Assembly: GCF_002443255.2 (NCBI RefSeq)
Contig: NW_019211458.1
Coordinates: 18,595,939-18,659,938, forward strand
Reading direction: 5' to 3'
Source of the DNA: Varroa destructor
Taxonomy: Eukaryota; Arthropoda; Arachnida; Mesostigmata; Varroidae
DNA: 64,000 nucleotides
Part shown: piece by piece, positions 33,301 through 43,305 of the stretch
How the letters are laid out: each line of letters begins with the position of its first letter
Numbering within the stretch: position 1 is the first letter of the stretch
Notes under the pieces: generated by a model
What the model saw: only the letters and a program-made list of their open reading frames with translations
Told to the model about the DNA's origin: nothing
Database searches by the model: none
Made by a program: the position numbers and the translations under genes

Positions 33301-36300
33301 TAATTTCATCGAGCGTGTTAATTTCATACAGGACCGTCGCCATTAAAAGGAGGTTGGTCACTTGTTTGGCCTGTACGTAGACACTCATTTATGCACATAG
33401 TGTATCTCCCTAGTAATGAAGGAAGTTGTCTTTTAGGGGAGACGAGAGATGATGGTCGTAAAATGGGCAAGTACAATTATGCTGATATAATTCACCGTAT
33501 GTAAACTACGGGAGGCCTCATATGTGTTGCATTAGAACGTTCATACTACCTACATTGATAACATTACATATATGACAAGTAAACTATCTGATCGGTTCGT
33601 CAGTCTGCCTGATCTGTTTCCTACCTGCAGAAAACTGACTTTGCTGGCATCGTCGTTTTCCCAACGAGAATTTCGCGAGGCGGAAAGCGGGAAACATTAA
33701 CAAGAAGAAGTCTACAGACAAAAGATTAACGTGTCTGTAGCGGCAACAACAACGATCATAACAGCAACGTAACTCATGTTGCAACACCGATACAGGTGAT
33801 GGCAGCATGTCCCGGTGCCAGCAGATTCCGTGGAACTTCTATGCTCGAGAGGGCGTAAAGATGCAGGGCTAGCTATGAGCAGACCGTGTAGCGAAATAGT
33901 GCGGGAAACAGGAGCCAGGCTAAGCTGAACAATAGGAGAAGATGTGGTTGAGCGGAGTGTCAAAGGGTTTGGATGGAATATGTGGGTACGGGTTTAGCTA
34001 CAAATACAACAGGCAGGGCAAAAGCCTGACGGGCACTATAGCTACAGCTTGGTGCAGGTAAAATCCTTATCTCCTCAACAGGATAGAACGAAGCTTATTT
34101 CCGCCTTCACTTGGTTGGTCGTTCGGTCACTTGCGTGCTTACAGCTCCCCTACGCAGGTGAGTCCTGTTGGTCACAAGCCACGGCGTTGGCTGTTGTTAT
34201 ATCAACGCAAATGATACTCCTGACAGAACAAACCGAGTTCCATAGAGATTAAGTGAAGACCGAGCGGGAAGTCTGAGGTATAGGTAAAAGTGAGGAAGCT
34301 AGAAAGTGAGATGCGACTGGGAAAACAAACGCGCTAGTGTTTAGTTGAGTTTCGTACAGGAGGCAGGAATGGCAATAACATTCTATCGACGTGGCGATGA
34401 GAGTAAAGCTCAACCTCCTACATCAAGATAAGGGTCTCTCAAAAAGATATATATGTAGATATATTTTTTTGACGTTCTATGAATATTTTATGGATTTCAA
34501 AGGTAGCAGTGAATTGCCTGCGTTTAGATAGACACAAATACAAATAGGACTGATGAGTCGTTTTCTGAGTAGCTCAGTGTGCTTTTATGACAGATTGCAT
34601 TTATGCATACGCGTGTATATTTAGTACAAGGTGTGACGATATATTGTCGGTCGAGAAGCTGAAAGCTGTTTTATTGGGTTTATTTATGTTATTTGTTAGG
34701 CGTATTATTGTACGTCAAAATAATAACCCCTCAAAGTTTGTCTCCATTATACATAGAGTCAGCAGGAAATGTTTTATAAGAGTTCGTATGTTTCGGTAGT
34801 AATATGGGACTACTTAGCGCACTATAATACGGCGCAAAGCGTACTATAGGGCGAAAAATAGTCACTACAAGGAAGTATTTTGTTTAATAGCTACTAGATA
34901 TCCTAATTGCTAAAGGCCCATTTTTGAAACTTTGAATGCCTAAGTCTCTCATAGGTATTATATGTCCAGTCATGGTGCTTATAAATGACCATGCTCCTAT
35001 CGGGCTTTACATAATACAGTATTGGTCGAACTTCCAACAGAACATTCTTGTTCTTTTCATTTTGCCCCTCTTGGCCGTCTGTTTGTCTTTCGCTCCTCTT
35101 TCTTGATCTTTCACATGTCTTTTGATGAATGAACGGTCACCAAACGTCAACAGATGCACCTCCTTTGAGTGATTTCATCAGCAAATAGATCAAATGCATA
35201 CACCCCTAGACGCTCGTACATATATATTTACTGGGCTCATTGTACCGGGTAAATCGCGTACGTATGTGAATCGATAGGTTCTACTTTAGATGCTGCCGCA
35301 AAATACAAACATAAGAGCGCACTCAGCGGACATTTCTAAGCTTCGTGCTTATGCACTAGGGAATTGAGCCCCCATATGTTGTGTATTGAGTATTCACTAC
35401 TCGGGCGGTTGCGGCAAACAAGCGTAGTCCTTCGTTTCATCTTTAGTCCGCAGAGACATATTTACAAGGATGCTCACGTAGACACATACGCAGTTTCAGC
35501 GACGTGCACGTCGTTCTTACATGCAGGACGAAGGTGCAGGATCTTTGCTGTCCCATGGTTCGTGTCCGTTAGTGGGCATCTTTATCCTAGCCTACGGCAA
35601 CTAGTGTCACCCACTTGCCGCTTTGTCAATATGCCTGTGGGTCTATGAGTCGTGTTCGAAGCTCACCTTCGACCTTTCATCTTTTCTTTTTCTTTCATTT
35701 CCTGCCCTTTCTTTCTGTTCGTTTCCTTCTCATTCTTTCTTCCTGTTTCAACTCAACTGGCAATTTTCCATTTTCGAATTCGACAGCGGTAGTAGAAGCC
35801 CCGGCAACCCACAAACCAGTCTGCTGGTAGTGCTACTATTGCTGCTGTTCCTGCCATCGCCATCATTGACTATGTAGAAAGTTTAGTTGAATACCGCTGC
35901 CCCTTTCTCGTCTTCCTTCTGCTCCCCCGATGCCGTCTGCTTCCTATGTCCGCCCACGCCTTCATCCTGCTGGTATTGCACACAGCTGCCAGTAGAATCG
36001 TATGGTGGGAACTACGCTATGGATACGTAGGCAATGGAACGTGGCAATGGTTGAAGTAGTGATGAGAAATACATAGAGAAACAGGATTGATCATTTGAAC
36101 GGCTTTAGCAGCCGCAGAGTTGGCGCGGCGTAGCTGAGGCCGTCTGGAAGCTACCTAGATGCTATTACTGCTACTGCCGCCTCGTGACTCAAACAGTGAA
36201 AACTAGTTCAGCCTGGTGGGAAACTTTCCCTTTGGTAAAGCTGGAGACAGCAGCATGGGAAGGTCAGGGAAAACTAGAAAGATAGTGTATGGACTACCGA

Positions 36301-36918
36301 CGTGAAGTGGAATTCGCTTAAACGAAAAATTTCGCTTAAAGGAAATGTCAGTAGCAGCTGCACTTGCAATTGCATAGGATAACATCAAAACTAGGTTTTG
36401 ACCTGGTCAATACTAAAAAAAAAAAGGTTTAAACGGGTAGGCCACTCACTTGTCCGTACATAACAATGGCTTGGCCTCGGCTGGCCCTGACCCGCCTATA
36501 GAGCAACCAATAACAGCGAAGCACTAGTAACGGAGCTGGCGCACTTTGATGAATTTGGTTTGATAAACCGCCGAATCTATGACAGAGCGTTAATGATGAT
36601 GCAAAGGGGCCGAGAAAATGGCAGGCGATAAAATAAAATTGGGTCACTTAATGGAAGGCTTATACACAGTCGAACGTGCTTTTGAAAAATTACTACTTAC
36701 CGTGCGATTTTGGTGAGAAAAACACATAGCAGGTGTGTCGAATATTGTCGACCTTACGAGACCAATGTAAAGTTTTGTTTTAGCTTTCTGTAATACAATT
36801 TTATATGAATTACTGCTGATCTATTATGGTTTATTCGGCATCGGGCAGCCCTTTGACATAAGAATCATAATATTATTGGTATTCGATACGTGAATCGTCA
36901 TACTGCGGAGCCTATACA
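30393..36918. other. long stretch, almost certainly non-coding
   Basis: Few frames above 60 codons. Contains the hairpin at 32152-32190 and a T/C-rich stretch at about 35674-35748. Plus frames at 35364-35648 and 35623-35877 are Ser/Phe/Leu-rich by-products of that tract. A run of 11 or more A lies near 36416-36426. No RNA genes or transposon genes seen. Confidence 0.4.
32152..32190. repeat. perfect 16-bp-stem hairpin
   Basis: Left arm 32152-32167 (ggcctcacctagagca), 7-nt loop, right arm 32175-32190, exact reverse complement. GC-rich for its surroundings. It could be a cruciform, a foldback relic or a structured RNA element. No U tract follows that would suggest a terminator, and none would be expected in a eukaryote. 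Confidence 0.95.
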
Positions 36919-37170
36919 TTAAATTGACGTTTTTAGTTCTTGTTGATGGATAAAGGTGGAGAGATATTTTTGGCTATTGATACCTTCAATACATGCTAAA
37001 TGCATCATACTTGGGACGTCTGTCAGTTTCGCTAGCCTTATTCTCACATTGGGTTTGTCCCAAACATAGCATTTTTTCCGGGTCGAACGCTGTGAATCGA
37101 AGTTTTGTCTAGGGTTTACGTTCGGTTTTGTGTACATTCTTTGACGATGAAAATTGTTCTGATTAGCCAT
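36919..37170 (-). CDS. possible small basic protein or first exon
   Basis: Complete 83-codon ATG frame with A at -3 and G at +4. It reads MANQNNFHRQRMYTKPNVNP, RQNFDSQRSTRKKCYVWDKP and so on to TAA. Rich in N/Q/R in the first half. A gtatca donor-like site at about codon 65 would allow it to be a first exon. An in-frame TGA lies four codons upstream. No family recognised; length alone is not significant. Confidence 0.25.
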   Translation of the reverse strand: MANQNNFHRQRMYTKPNVNPRQNFDSQRSTRKKCYVWDKPNVRIRLAKLTDVPSMMHLACIEGINSQKYLSTFIHQQELKTSI

Positions 37171-38218
37171 ATTACTAATCGTTCAGAATATTTTAAGCAC
37201 AGTATTTTCTTCTCTAGCTAGAATCCAGGGTTACTTGAAGGCGATTATCCTGTTCTAAAAAGTGCCTTAGTGTTTCGGCCTTTTGAAACAAAACCAAAGA
37301 CATTTCACGATCTTTCACAATGCTTGATGACAGCGTAAGATACTTCTATTAATTAATGATATGTTTGTATCGCCATTAAGGATTTGCAGTCGACCCTATC
37401 TGAGTGCCCTTGAGCTGAATAAGAACTTTCGTAGAACGTAACTGGTATAAAAAAAAAAAGCTCAACAACGTCATTGTGACCTATCATTGGCCCCGGAAAG
37501 AGCTGGCGAAATAAGAGCATTTCAAATTGTCAGAAAAAAGGACCAAAGAACAAATTGAAGGGAATCATAACATGAAGAAATATGTCTGCTTACCGTTAAT
37601 TTTTATGTAACCTAGAACTTAGGTGAACTTAGTGACTGACTATTTATTGCTAGCGGTCCCTTTATATTTTTAGACGCGAACATCTATTGTGCGTAATTGT
37701 GTTCCTTTTAATTTTCTTCGAAAATGTCTTTCTATTTACATGTTTTTTGTCTCTAACCAACAATTTTTATTTTTTTATTATTTTTTGTTAAATATTATTA
37801 AATTTAATAACATATCATTGAAATGATGGTTCCCTGATTTGAGGTATTTCTCTTACCTCTAATAATATCAGTCCATTAGCATTTGCCCCTCGAAGAAGGC
37901 TATAGTGGTAATCCTGAAGTCGAAACGATGAGGACGGTCGATCATTTTGTGTCAGTTTAAGATTCAGTGTCAGATTCAGATTCTGAATTATCTTTCTGTT
38001 CAATTTGAACCCGAATGTTAATTTTAGTATTAAGTATAGGTGTCTCTGTCATTTTTAAGAAGGCAACTGAACGATTGCAGGGGAAAATACTAAAGATGGA
38101 AAAACTTTGCCAAGTTACGCATTCTATTAGGACAACAAAAAGGCTCACTTTACTATCCGCTCTCATATTGGAAGTGATCTATTTCTTTTTTTTATAGGAC
38201 GTAGACATTCTACCTTCA
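37171..38218. other. AT-rich stretch with a possible last exon
   Basis: On minus, 37957-38039 follows a fair acceptor (ttgccttcttaaaaatgacag) and reads TPILNTKINIRVQIEQKDNS then ESESDTES to TAA, an acidic tail typical of a C-terminus (about 0.2 as coding). The same DNA is a near-palindromic gattcagattctgaat stretch. The rest, especially 37600-37830, is AT-rich spacer. Confidence 0.25.
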
Positions 38219-38447
38219 TTATTTTTGCCTGCTTGTAAACTGAACCGGAACTGCCAGAATGGCGGGTAACAATTGTTCAAACGCGAAGCGGCCATTTTGA
38301 TCTTTGACAACAAAATGTGCTTTAGATATGTCTACAGGGCATTTTCCCTTTCTTCGAACGATCAGGTATCCAAAAATACACCCAGACGATATGAGTAGAA
38401 AGGAACTTTTCAATTTAAAGGATATAATGGGGCTTTTCAACTTAAAA
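38219..38447 (-). CDS. candidate terminal exon with a membrane segment
   Basis: Acceptor gaacaccttctttatacag, then FKLKSPIISFKLKSSFLLIS, SGCIFGYLIVRRKGKCPVDI, SKAHFVVKDQNGRFAFEQLL and PAILAVPVQFTSRQK to TAA. A hydrophobic stretch (about residues 16-30) followed by RRK suggests a membrane segment with a positive flank. It enters with one base. No upstream exon was identified. Unrecognised. Confidence 0.3.
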
Positions 38448-39758
38448 CTGTATAAAGAAGGTGTTCGATGTAAAGTATAACAATTATCGATTGTAGAAAA
38501 CTTAAAAAAGAACTAGAACTTCGTACGGTATCCTACTCCTCAAGTGCCCAATAGAAAGAAAAAACTGGAATATTATATAACCGTTTGACATCACCCTAAA
38601 TATGCTAGAACTAGACTAGGATGTTTTGATAGATTGACTTAACTCTTGTCACTTTGACTGGATGCAACACAAAAATCCTGAAGTGAGAAGAAGACAAGAA
38701 ACAAGCACAGTTCCATTTTTAGAAGAGCATAAACAAAAAATACGATTGAATTATGTATAAAGAGAGTTTTTCATTTATTCTTCTACATATATATATATAT
38801 AGAAGAATGTATATATATATGCGTGTGTGTGTATCTGTATCTATTAAAATGGAAAAACTTTTCTTTCTCTTTGATCAGTCGTCATTAGGGAAGCTTGTTT
38901 TTCTTTTTGTGACGTCAACGAAGAGCCATGTTCGAACGATTACTGTAACACTTAAATCAACTTTCTACATTTTTGCTCTGCAAAGGTGTCTACGAAGTCT
39001 ACGACATTCGCTGAGATATAGAAATCCGATTACTCAGTGGCAGAACAAGCCTTTATACATATATCATTGACTTGTTCTACTGTATATATTATAGATTTAT
39101 GCTACCATTGACAACACTGCTAAACCTTTTCATTGCAAGATTATTTTCGCTCCGTTCTAAACGACTAAAACCCCTAATTACTTCATAATAGAGTTCAAAA
39201 AGTACATTACCAACGCTGGTCCGTCCCATCCGGCTTATAATAAAAATTGAGGTGGAATCTTTGACTTGCGAACAGGTATATACGGTAGACACCCATTATC
39301 CGCTACCTCAATAGCCACTAATACTGCACTGCCGAAATCTTTTTGGCCCCATATCATCATAGTATGTCGCAAAATCTAGCATGTGCGAGGATGTGAAGGA
39401 TGGCCTGACGTTGTTACTTCTGCTATTACTGCTGAAGATTCCCATGCTGAGCTTCCGTACATTCTCAAGTCTTGTTCACTCCCACCCATTTTTTGCCTGC
39501 TGCTACTACGGCTTCCTTTGCCCTTGTTACCGCTGGTGTCATTCAAATCTAAGCGTTCTCATGTAGTTTCGTCTGCTTTGGCGCTTTCAGTGAATCTTTT
39601 TCCGCACCTCTTTCCCTCCAGTGGCGCCTCACAGCGTTGTCCCGTAGAATCAAATGTCTCTGCGATAGCAGGCGCCAAAGTGACGGTGACGAGCAACATC
39701 CACAGACCACAATGGCACTAGACGAGGGTGGCAGTCGCACCGTAACAGGAGGTAGTGA
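38448..39758. other. stretch without convincing gene
   Basis: Contains the TA microsatellite near 38787. The minus frame 39089-39292 and the plus frame 38753-39070 are about equally plausible and lack good splice sites. The plus frames at 39381-39721 are Leu/Ser/Cys-rich and look like noise. Confidence 0.3.
38785..38831. repeat. (TA)n / (TG)n microsatellite with inverted flanks
   Basis: A catatatatatatata stretch, agaagaatg, a second tatatatatat stretch, then gcgtgtgtgtg. The words ttcttcta and tagaagaa flank the first TA tract as an inverted pair. Read directly. Confidence 0.85.
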
Positions 39759-40079
39759 GTATGCGATGGAATTTTTCTGGTCGTGTTTGACGGTCTCTAC
39801 TACACGCTGAAACGCTTTGTTGGTGCTGCCGCTAGCAGGCCGCATCACGCATCGCACGACCGACCAGCAGCATCTCGCTTTTTCTCTCCATCTGTTGCCG
39901 CGTGTCGTGGCATCAGAGCGGCGACTCTGACGAAAAGAACAAGGGATTTGGCAGGGTTCGGTGGCTGGACCTGGCGCGCGGCTGTTGCTGAAGAGGCAAC
40001 AGTAGTAGCCCACTTTAATCACATTCGGCTGCCAGTGGCAAACAGCGACCTGGGGACCTTAGTGACCGCCATCGGTTAA
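39759..40079 (+). CDS. possible Ala-rich coding segment
   Basis: Stop-to-stop frame of 106 codons in a GC-rich patch: VCDGIFLVVFDGLYYTLKRF, later RAAVAEEATVVAHFNHIRLP and ANSDLGTLVTAIG to TAA. The composition is protein-like (many Ala, some acidic), but the acceptor is weak and an antisense frame of 157 codons (39549-40022) covers the same DNA. The GC-rich setting makes chance frames likelier. Confidence 0.2.
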   Translation, partial: VCDGIFLVVFDGLYYTLKRFVGAAASRPHHASHDRPAASRFFSPSVAACRGIRAATLTKRTRDLAGFGGWTWRAAVAEEATVVAHFNHIRLPVANSDLGTLVTAIG

Positions 40080-41208
40080 GCCTAAGCAGAAGCTTAAAAA
40101 CGCACGATCTGACGAGCTGATCCGAAGTTTTACTTAGTGGAAGTTAAAGTACTCGACCCTGTCGTCGCGATGTCAGCCAGCCGGCACTAGGAAAAGATGG
40201 GACATGTGAAATACGTAGAGTAAAGAGGCTGCGCATAGGTAATAATGAAAGTGACGTTCAAAGCTGAAAAAAAAGGCTTAATTAAAGTTCACGTCTGCTA
40301 TTTCCGTATCGTATCGTATCTTGGGAAACTATTGTGTGTTGATTGTCAAACAAACGCCTTGATAACAAACTTGGCAAATGTTGTGGTGAAGTAACGGACA
40401 GCGATGAAGAGACTATCAATTTTAAGAAGAATGGGTGCGGAAAAATGCGTGAAAAACGGGCTAAGAGAAGTGGAATAGAAAATATGATATTATATGTAAA
40501 AAGCTTGTTGTTTGTTTAAAAAGTTTGCCGTTCGACCGTGCGTGTGTTAGTGCAGTTAGATACGTGTTGAAAGCCAGGGACGCGGAAGCCGATTTGGGTT
40601 CTGCGAAAAAAGGCAATGACAGTACCGTTTTCGCAGCACCCACAGCAGCTCGCAGAACAAGCTTCGGTACATTCGCTGGCCTTCGAACTGATTTTACGTA
40701 TTTGACATAATGTTTACGTTAAAATTGCTCAGACATATAAAAAAACAAAATAGCTGTTGGAACTAGTTGTATAGCTTTATTAACTCAAGATAGCAACCCG
40801 TCTATCTCAAAAAGGATCTATACGCTGGTTGGCTGGGATGGTGAAATTAAGGAGGGGCATTTAAGGCACATTAACGCGCGAACATTTGGCAAATTGCTTT
40901 AGTCGAATTTTTGCTTGGGTAGGCATATCGCCCAGTCAAGTAAAAATTAGATTATTATCAAGTTGCATCCAAGCGGCTTCCTAGCTAACAATTCTGTTCA
41001 AATCTAAGCGTACTTCAATCCATTACAGATTTTCCTGTATAGTGCCTCGGGTATGGCCATATTATCGATTTAGTGTTTGTCACCGATAGGCTATTTAATA
41101 AATATATGCCCTGCTATCGTTTATTCATAAGTCTTATCGCTACCGTCCAGCCACCGCTTCGGTGAAGACGACGTGCACGTGCCGATGAATTTTTTTATTT
41201 GTATGAAG
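40080..41208. other. stretch without gene
   Basis: Short frames only. A tatcg unit occurs three times at 40306-40320. Otherwise featureless. Confidence 0.35.
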
Positions 41209-41374
41209 CCCTTTCCTTCAATTTGTTGCTGCTGTAGCTAGCGAAGGCAGACTTGGTGGATGCCGAGTGAGACTGCCGCCCGCCGATGATGCCGATCAGA
41301 GCCTGAGACTGCAACGGCAGCAAACACGATGGGCGTCTGGGGTAGCTGAACATAATGCCATTCTTACTGAGAAT
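41209..41374 (+). CDS. candidate exon, two-exon plus chain
   Basis: Strong acceptor (gaatttttttatttgtatgaag), entering with one base. Reads PFLQFVAAVASEGRLGGCRV, RLPPADDADQSLRLQRQQTR and WASGVAEHNAILTEN, ending in phase 0 at a gtattt donor (moderate). Ala/Asp/Gln-rich and protein-like. Without splicing, the same frame runs on to 41734 but changes to a Phe/Ser/Arg-rich composition, which supports the intron. An internal gtgaga at 41267 is an alternative donor. No family recognised. Confidence 0.35.
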
Positions 41375-41468
41375 GTATTTGCTGCGCTGAGTGGCTATCC
41401 GGCGCAGGCCGTTCTTCCCTTGGCTTTATTTTCGAAACTTTTTTTTGCTTTCTTTCTCTCTCTATCAG

Positions 41469-41714
41469 AGTCAGGTGTTGCTGGGGGAAGGCATGCGAAG
41501 AACCGAGCGGGGCACCCACCCGCTTGGAGTTGCAACGAGCTTCGTGCGCTGCGGCTCTTCACTACTTTTTCACACTATACGTATACTAGCGATGTCAGCG
41601 CTCGGTGTAGGCCGCACAGAGCTAGCCGGCATTTACGCCAGTGCCGTTTTCAAATCGACAGCAACGAAGCCGATTGCCGTCGTCAGCCATTCTTCGACCT
41701 ACTGCAGTGCATGA
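41469..41714 (+). CDS. candidate terminal exon, two-exon plus chain
   Basis: Follows one of the best acceptors in the window (tttgctttctttctctctctatcag) after a 94-bp intron; phase 0 matches the exon ending at 41374. Reads SQVLLGEGMRRTERGTHPLG, VATSFVRCGSSLLFHTIRIL, AMSALGVGRTELAGIYASAV and on to TGA. Gly/Ala/Thr-rich and protein-like. The join between the two frames is the key evidence. Function unknown. Confidence 0.35.
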   Translation, partial: SQVLLGEGMRRTERGTHPLGVATSFVRCGSSLLFHTIRILAMSALGVGRTELAGIYASAVFKSTATKPIAVVSHSSTYCSA

Positions 41715-42328
41715 TTAAAGCTGTCCTATTGTAGCAATCGGCAGTCGCTGCTTCTGGTGCAAGATATAGACAATAGGGCCAAACGAACTAGGCAGACGAA
41801 GCGGTTATTCTATTTGGGTAGGTGGCGAAAGAGGCCATAGAGGCTTGCATTGTCTTTGCATGAAATACCGGTTTGCAGGTACGTCAAACGCGCTGGGTTC
41901 CTGGTGAGCTGGAGTTATCTGCACAGTGGAGATTATACTTCGGACTGCAAATCCTAGATAGCAATAGGGAAAGCGGCAGTAGCAGCCGGCAGAGAAGTTG
42001 ACTGAGCTGACCTCCCCCCTTTCCTTTTGCGAATCCTTCTCCATTCAGTGAATAGACTTCTTCCTTCGTTATCAAACATACAGATACTTGCTTGATAACA
42101 GGCACTTTGTAGTACACCGATTTCAGTATGCAGACACATACGTCGAGAGATAACACGAATAGATGCGTCCATGAGAGCTATGCGCACTAGACGCACACAA
42201 GCGGATCGATACACAAGCATACAAACACACTTCTCAGTCAACGCCACAGACCTTAAGTTCTCTTGGTCAAAGCTCCGCGACACTGTCCATAGAGTTGGGT
42301 GGTAAGATCCTAACTGTGGGCTGAATAG
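41715..42328. other. spacer with antisense open frame
   Basis: A minus frame of 166 codons (41954-42454) runs here and into the next exon. It is Cys/Arg/Ser-rich with no strong splice signals and is not called. A tiny minus segment (ITPAHQEPSAFD) after ctccactgtgcag is exon-like but too short. Confidence 0.25.
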
Positions 42329-42627
42329 AGAAAGCGAACAATAAAAAGGGAGTGCACTTTGGCAAAAAAACAGAGGTAAATAGAGTGAAAGTTCACCGTG
42401 CCGGATTTGCTTGCGTTTCCTCAACAGAGTTCCTTCGAAAAATTTTTGCTTCAAAGGACGGCCTGCACAAGTCGAGAAATTGCTTGTATAAAGGGGAGTG
42501 CTTTTCGACGAGGCACGTAATGAAAGGCAAATTTGAATATACGCACAGATTTGTTTGTTACTGTAGGAAGGCAGCCCATCGTGAGAGCACTGACGAAGGC
42601 CGACTACCGGTCTTGTTATATGTCTAG
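42329..42627 (+). CDS. candidate terminal exon, Lys/Cys-rich
   Basis: Acceptor gggctgaatag with a branch-like cctaac 15-20 bases upstream. About 98 codons: KANNKKGVHFGKKTEVNRVK, VHRAGFACVSSTEFLRKIFA, SKDGLHKSRNCLYKGECFST, RHVMKGKFEYTHRFVCYCRK and a tail to TAG. Six Cys and many Lys/Arg; C-x(5)-C and C-x-C spacings might bind metal or form disulfides, but no known motif fits. Much of the tract has no competing antisense frame. Unrecognised. Confidence 0.35.
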
Positions 42628-43053
42628 TATACGCTTCGTGTCGAACGCGACGCTAAGCTGCGTAACACTATGAAGACGAACTTCGACTGGGGCCAAAGTG
42701 AACTGAAGAGAACTACTCTACGTCGCGCTTTCAAAGCCGAAGGCTGCCTAATAGGGAGACGTTCGCTGGGACTCTGAGTCACCACTTTGCAGGTGCGGTA
42801 GGCAAGCAAACGCCTCTAATCTTTCCCCTTTCGCCCAAGAGGACAACGCCCTTGTGGCTACGCAGGCATGTGACAAAGACGCCTTTGGCTTGTGTAAAGA
42901 GCTTAGCAGAAGTCAAGCGAATATTAGGCTATCGCGGTTTACCTCTATTTGGCCCCATTTAAGTGGAAGGCAGCAGGCAAACTCGTACCGCGTGATACAG
43001 TCTTGCTAGAGCTACTTCGCAACTTAGCAACTAGTCATTGCTTGATGCGCCGG
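42628..43053. other. stretch without gene
   Basis: One short minus frame (42624-42809, Arg/Ser-rich) and nothing else of note. Confidence 0.35.
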
Positions 43054-43305
43054 TTACGCGCTTTTCGTGTTGAACGTTTCGTCCTGTAAACCCCTAACAG
43101 CGCTCAAGTCAGCTTGAGGACATATAACCCAGCCGACTTCTAGGGGGAAGGTCAATAGTGGCTCTGCATTCTTGCAGATGCCACAGTTGATGTTTGCATG
43201 GAGTAGTTTGAATGCCTTCACAGTGGTTGCATGGCGAAGCCCTCCGCTATTATATGATGGCCCGATGACCGTATATCTACGAAATATATGTGCGCATTTA
43301 TCCAT
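43054..43305 (-). CDS. candidate exon or small protein
   Basis: Frame of 83 codons beginning ATGG right after an in-frame TAG (possible acceptor, accattacactgagttag). Reads MDKCAHIFRRYTVIGPSYNS, GGLRHATTVKAFKLLHANIN, CGICKNAEPLLTFPLEVGWV and ICPQADLSAVRGLQDETFNT before KSA and TAA. Contains a CGIC pair and one further Cys, but not enough spaced Cys/His for a zinc motif. Good composition, unrecognised. Confidence 0.3.
   Translation of the reverse strand: MDKCAHIFRRYTVIGPSYNSGGLRHATTVKAFKLLHANINCGICKNAEPLLTFPLEVGWVICPQADLSAVRGLQDETFNTKSA

Noticed and set aside
35623..35877. Ser/Phe/Leu-rich plus frames
   Set aside because: Produced by a T/C-rich low-complexity tract.
41954..42454. 166-codon minus frame
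   Set aside because: Cys/Arg/Ser-rich, no strong acceptor or donor, and overlaps the better plus exon at 42329.
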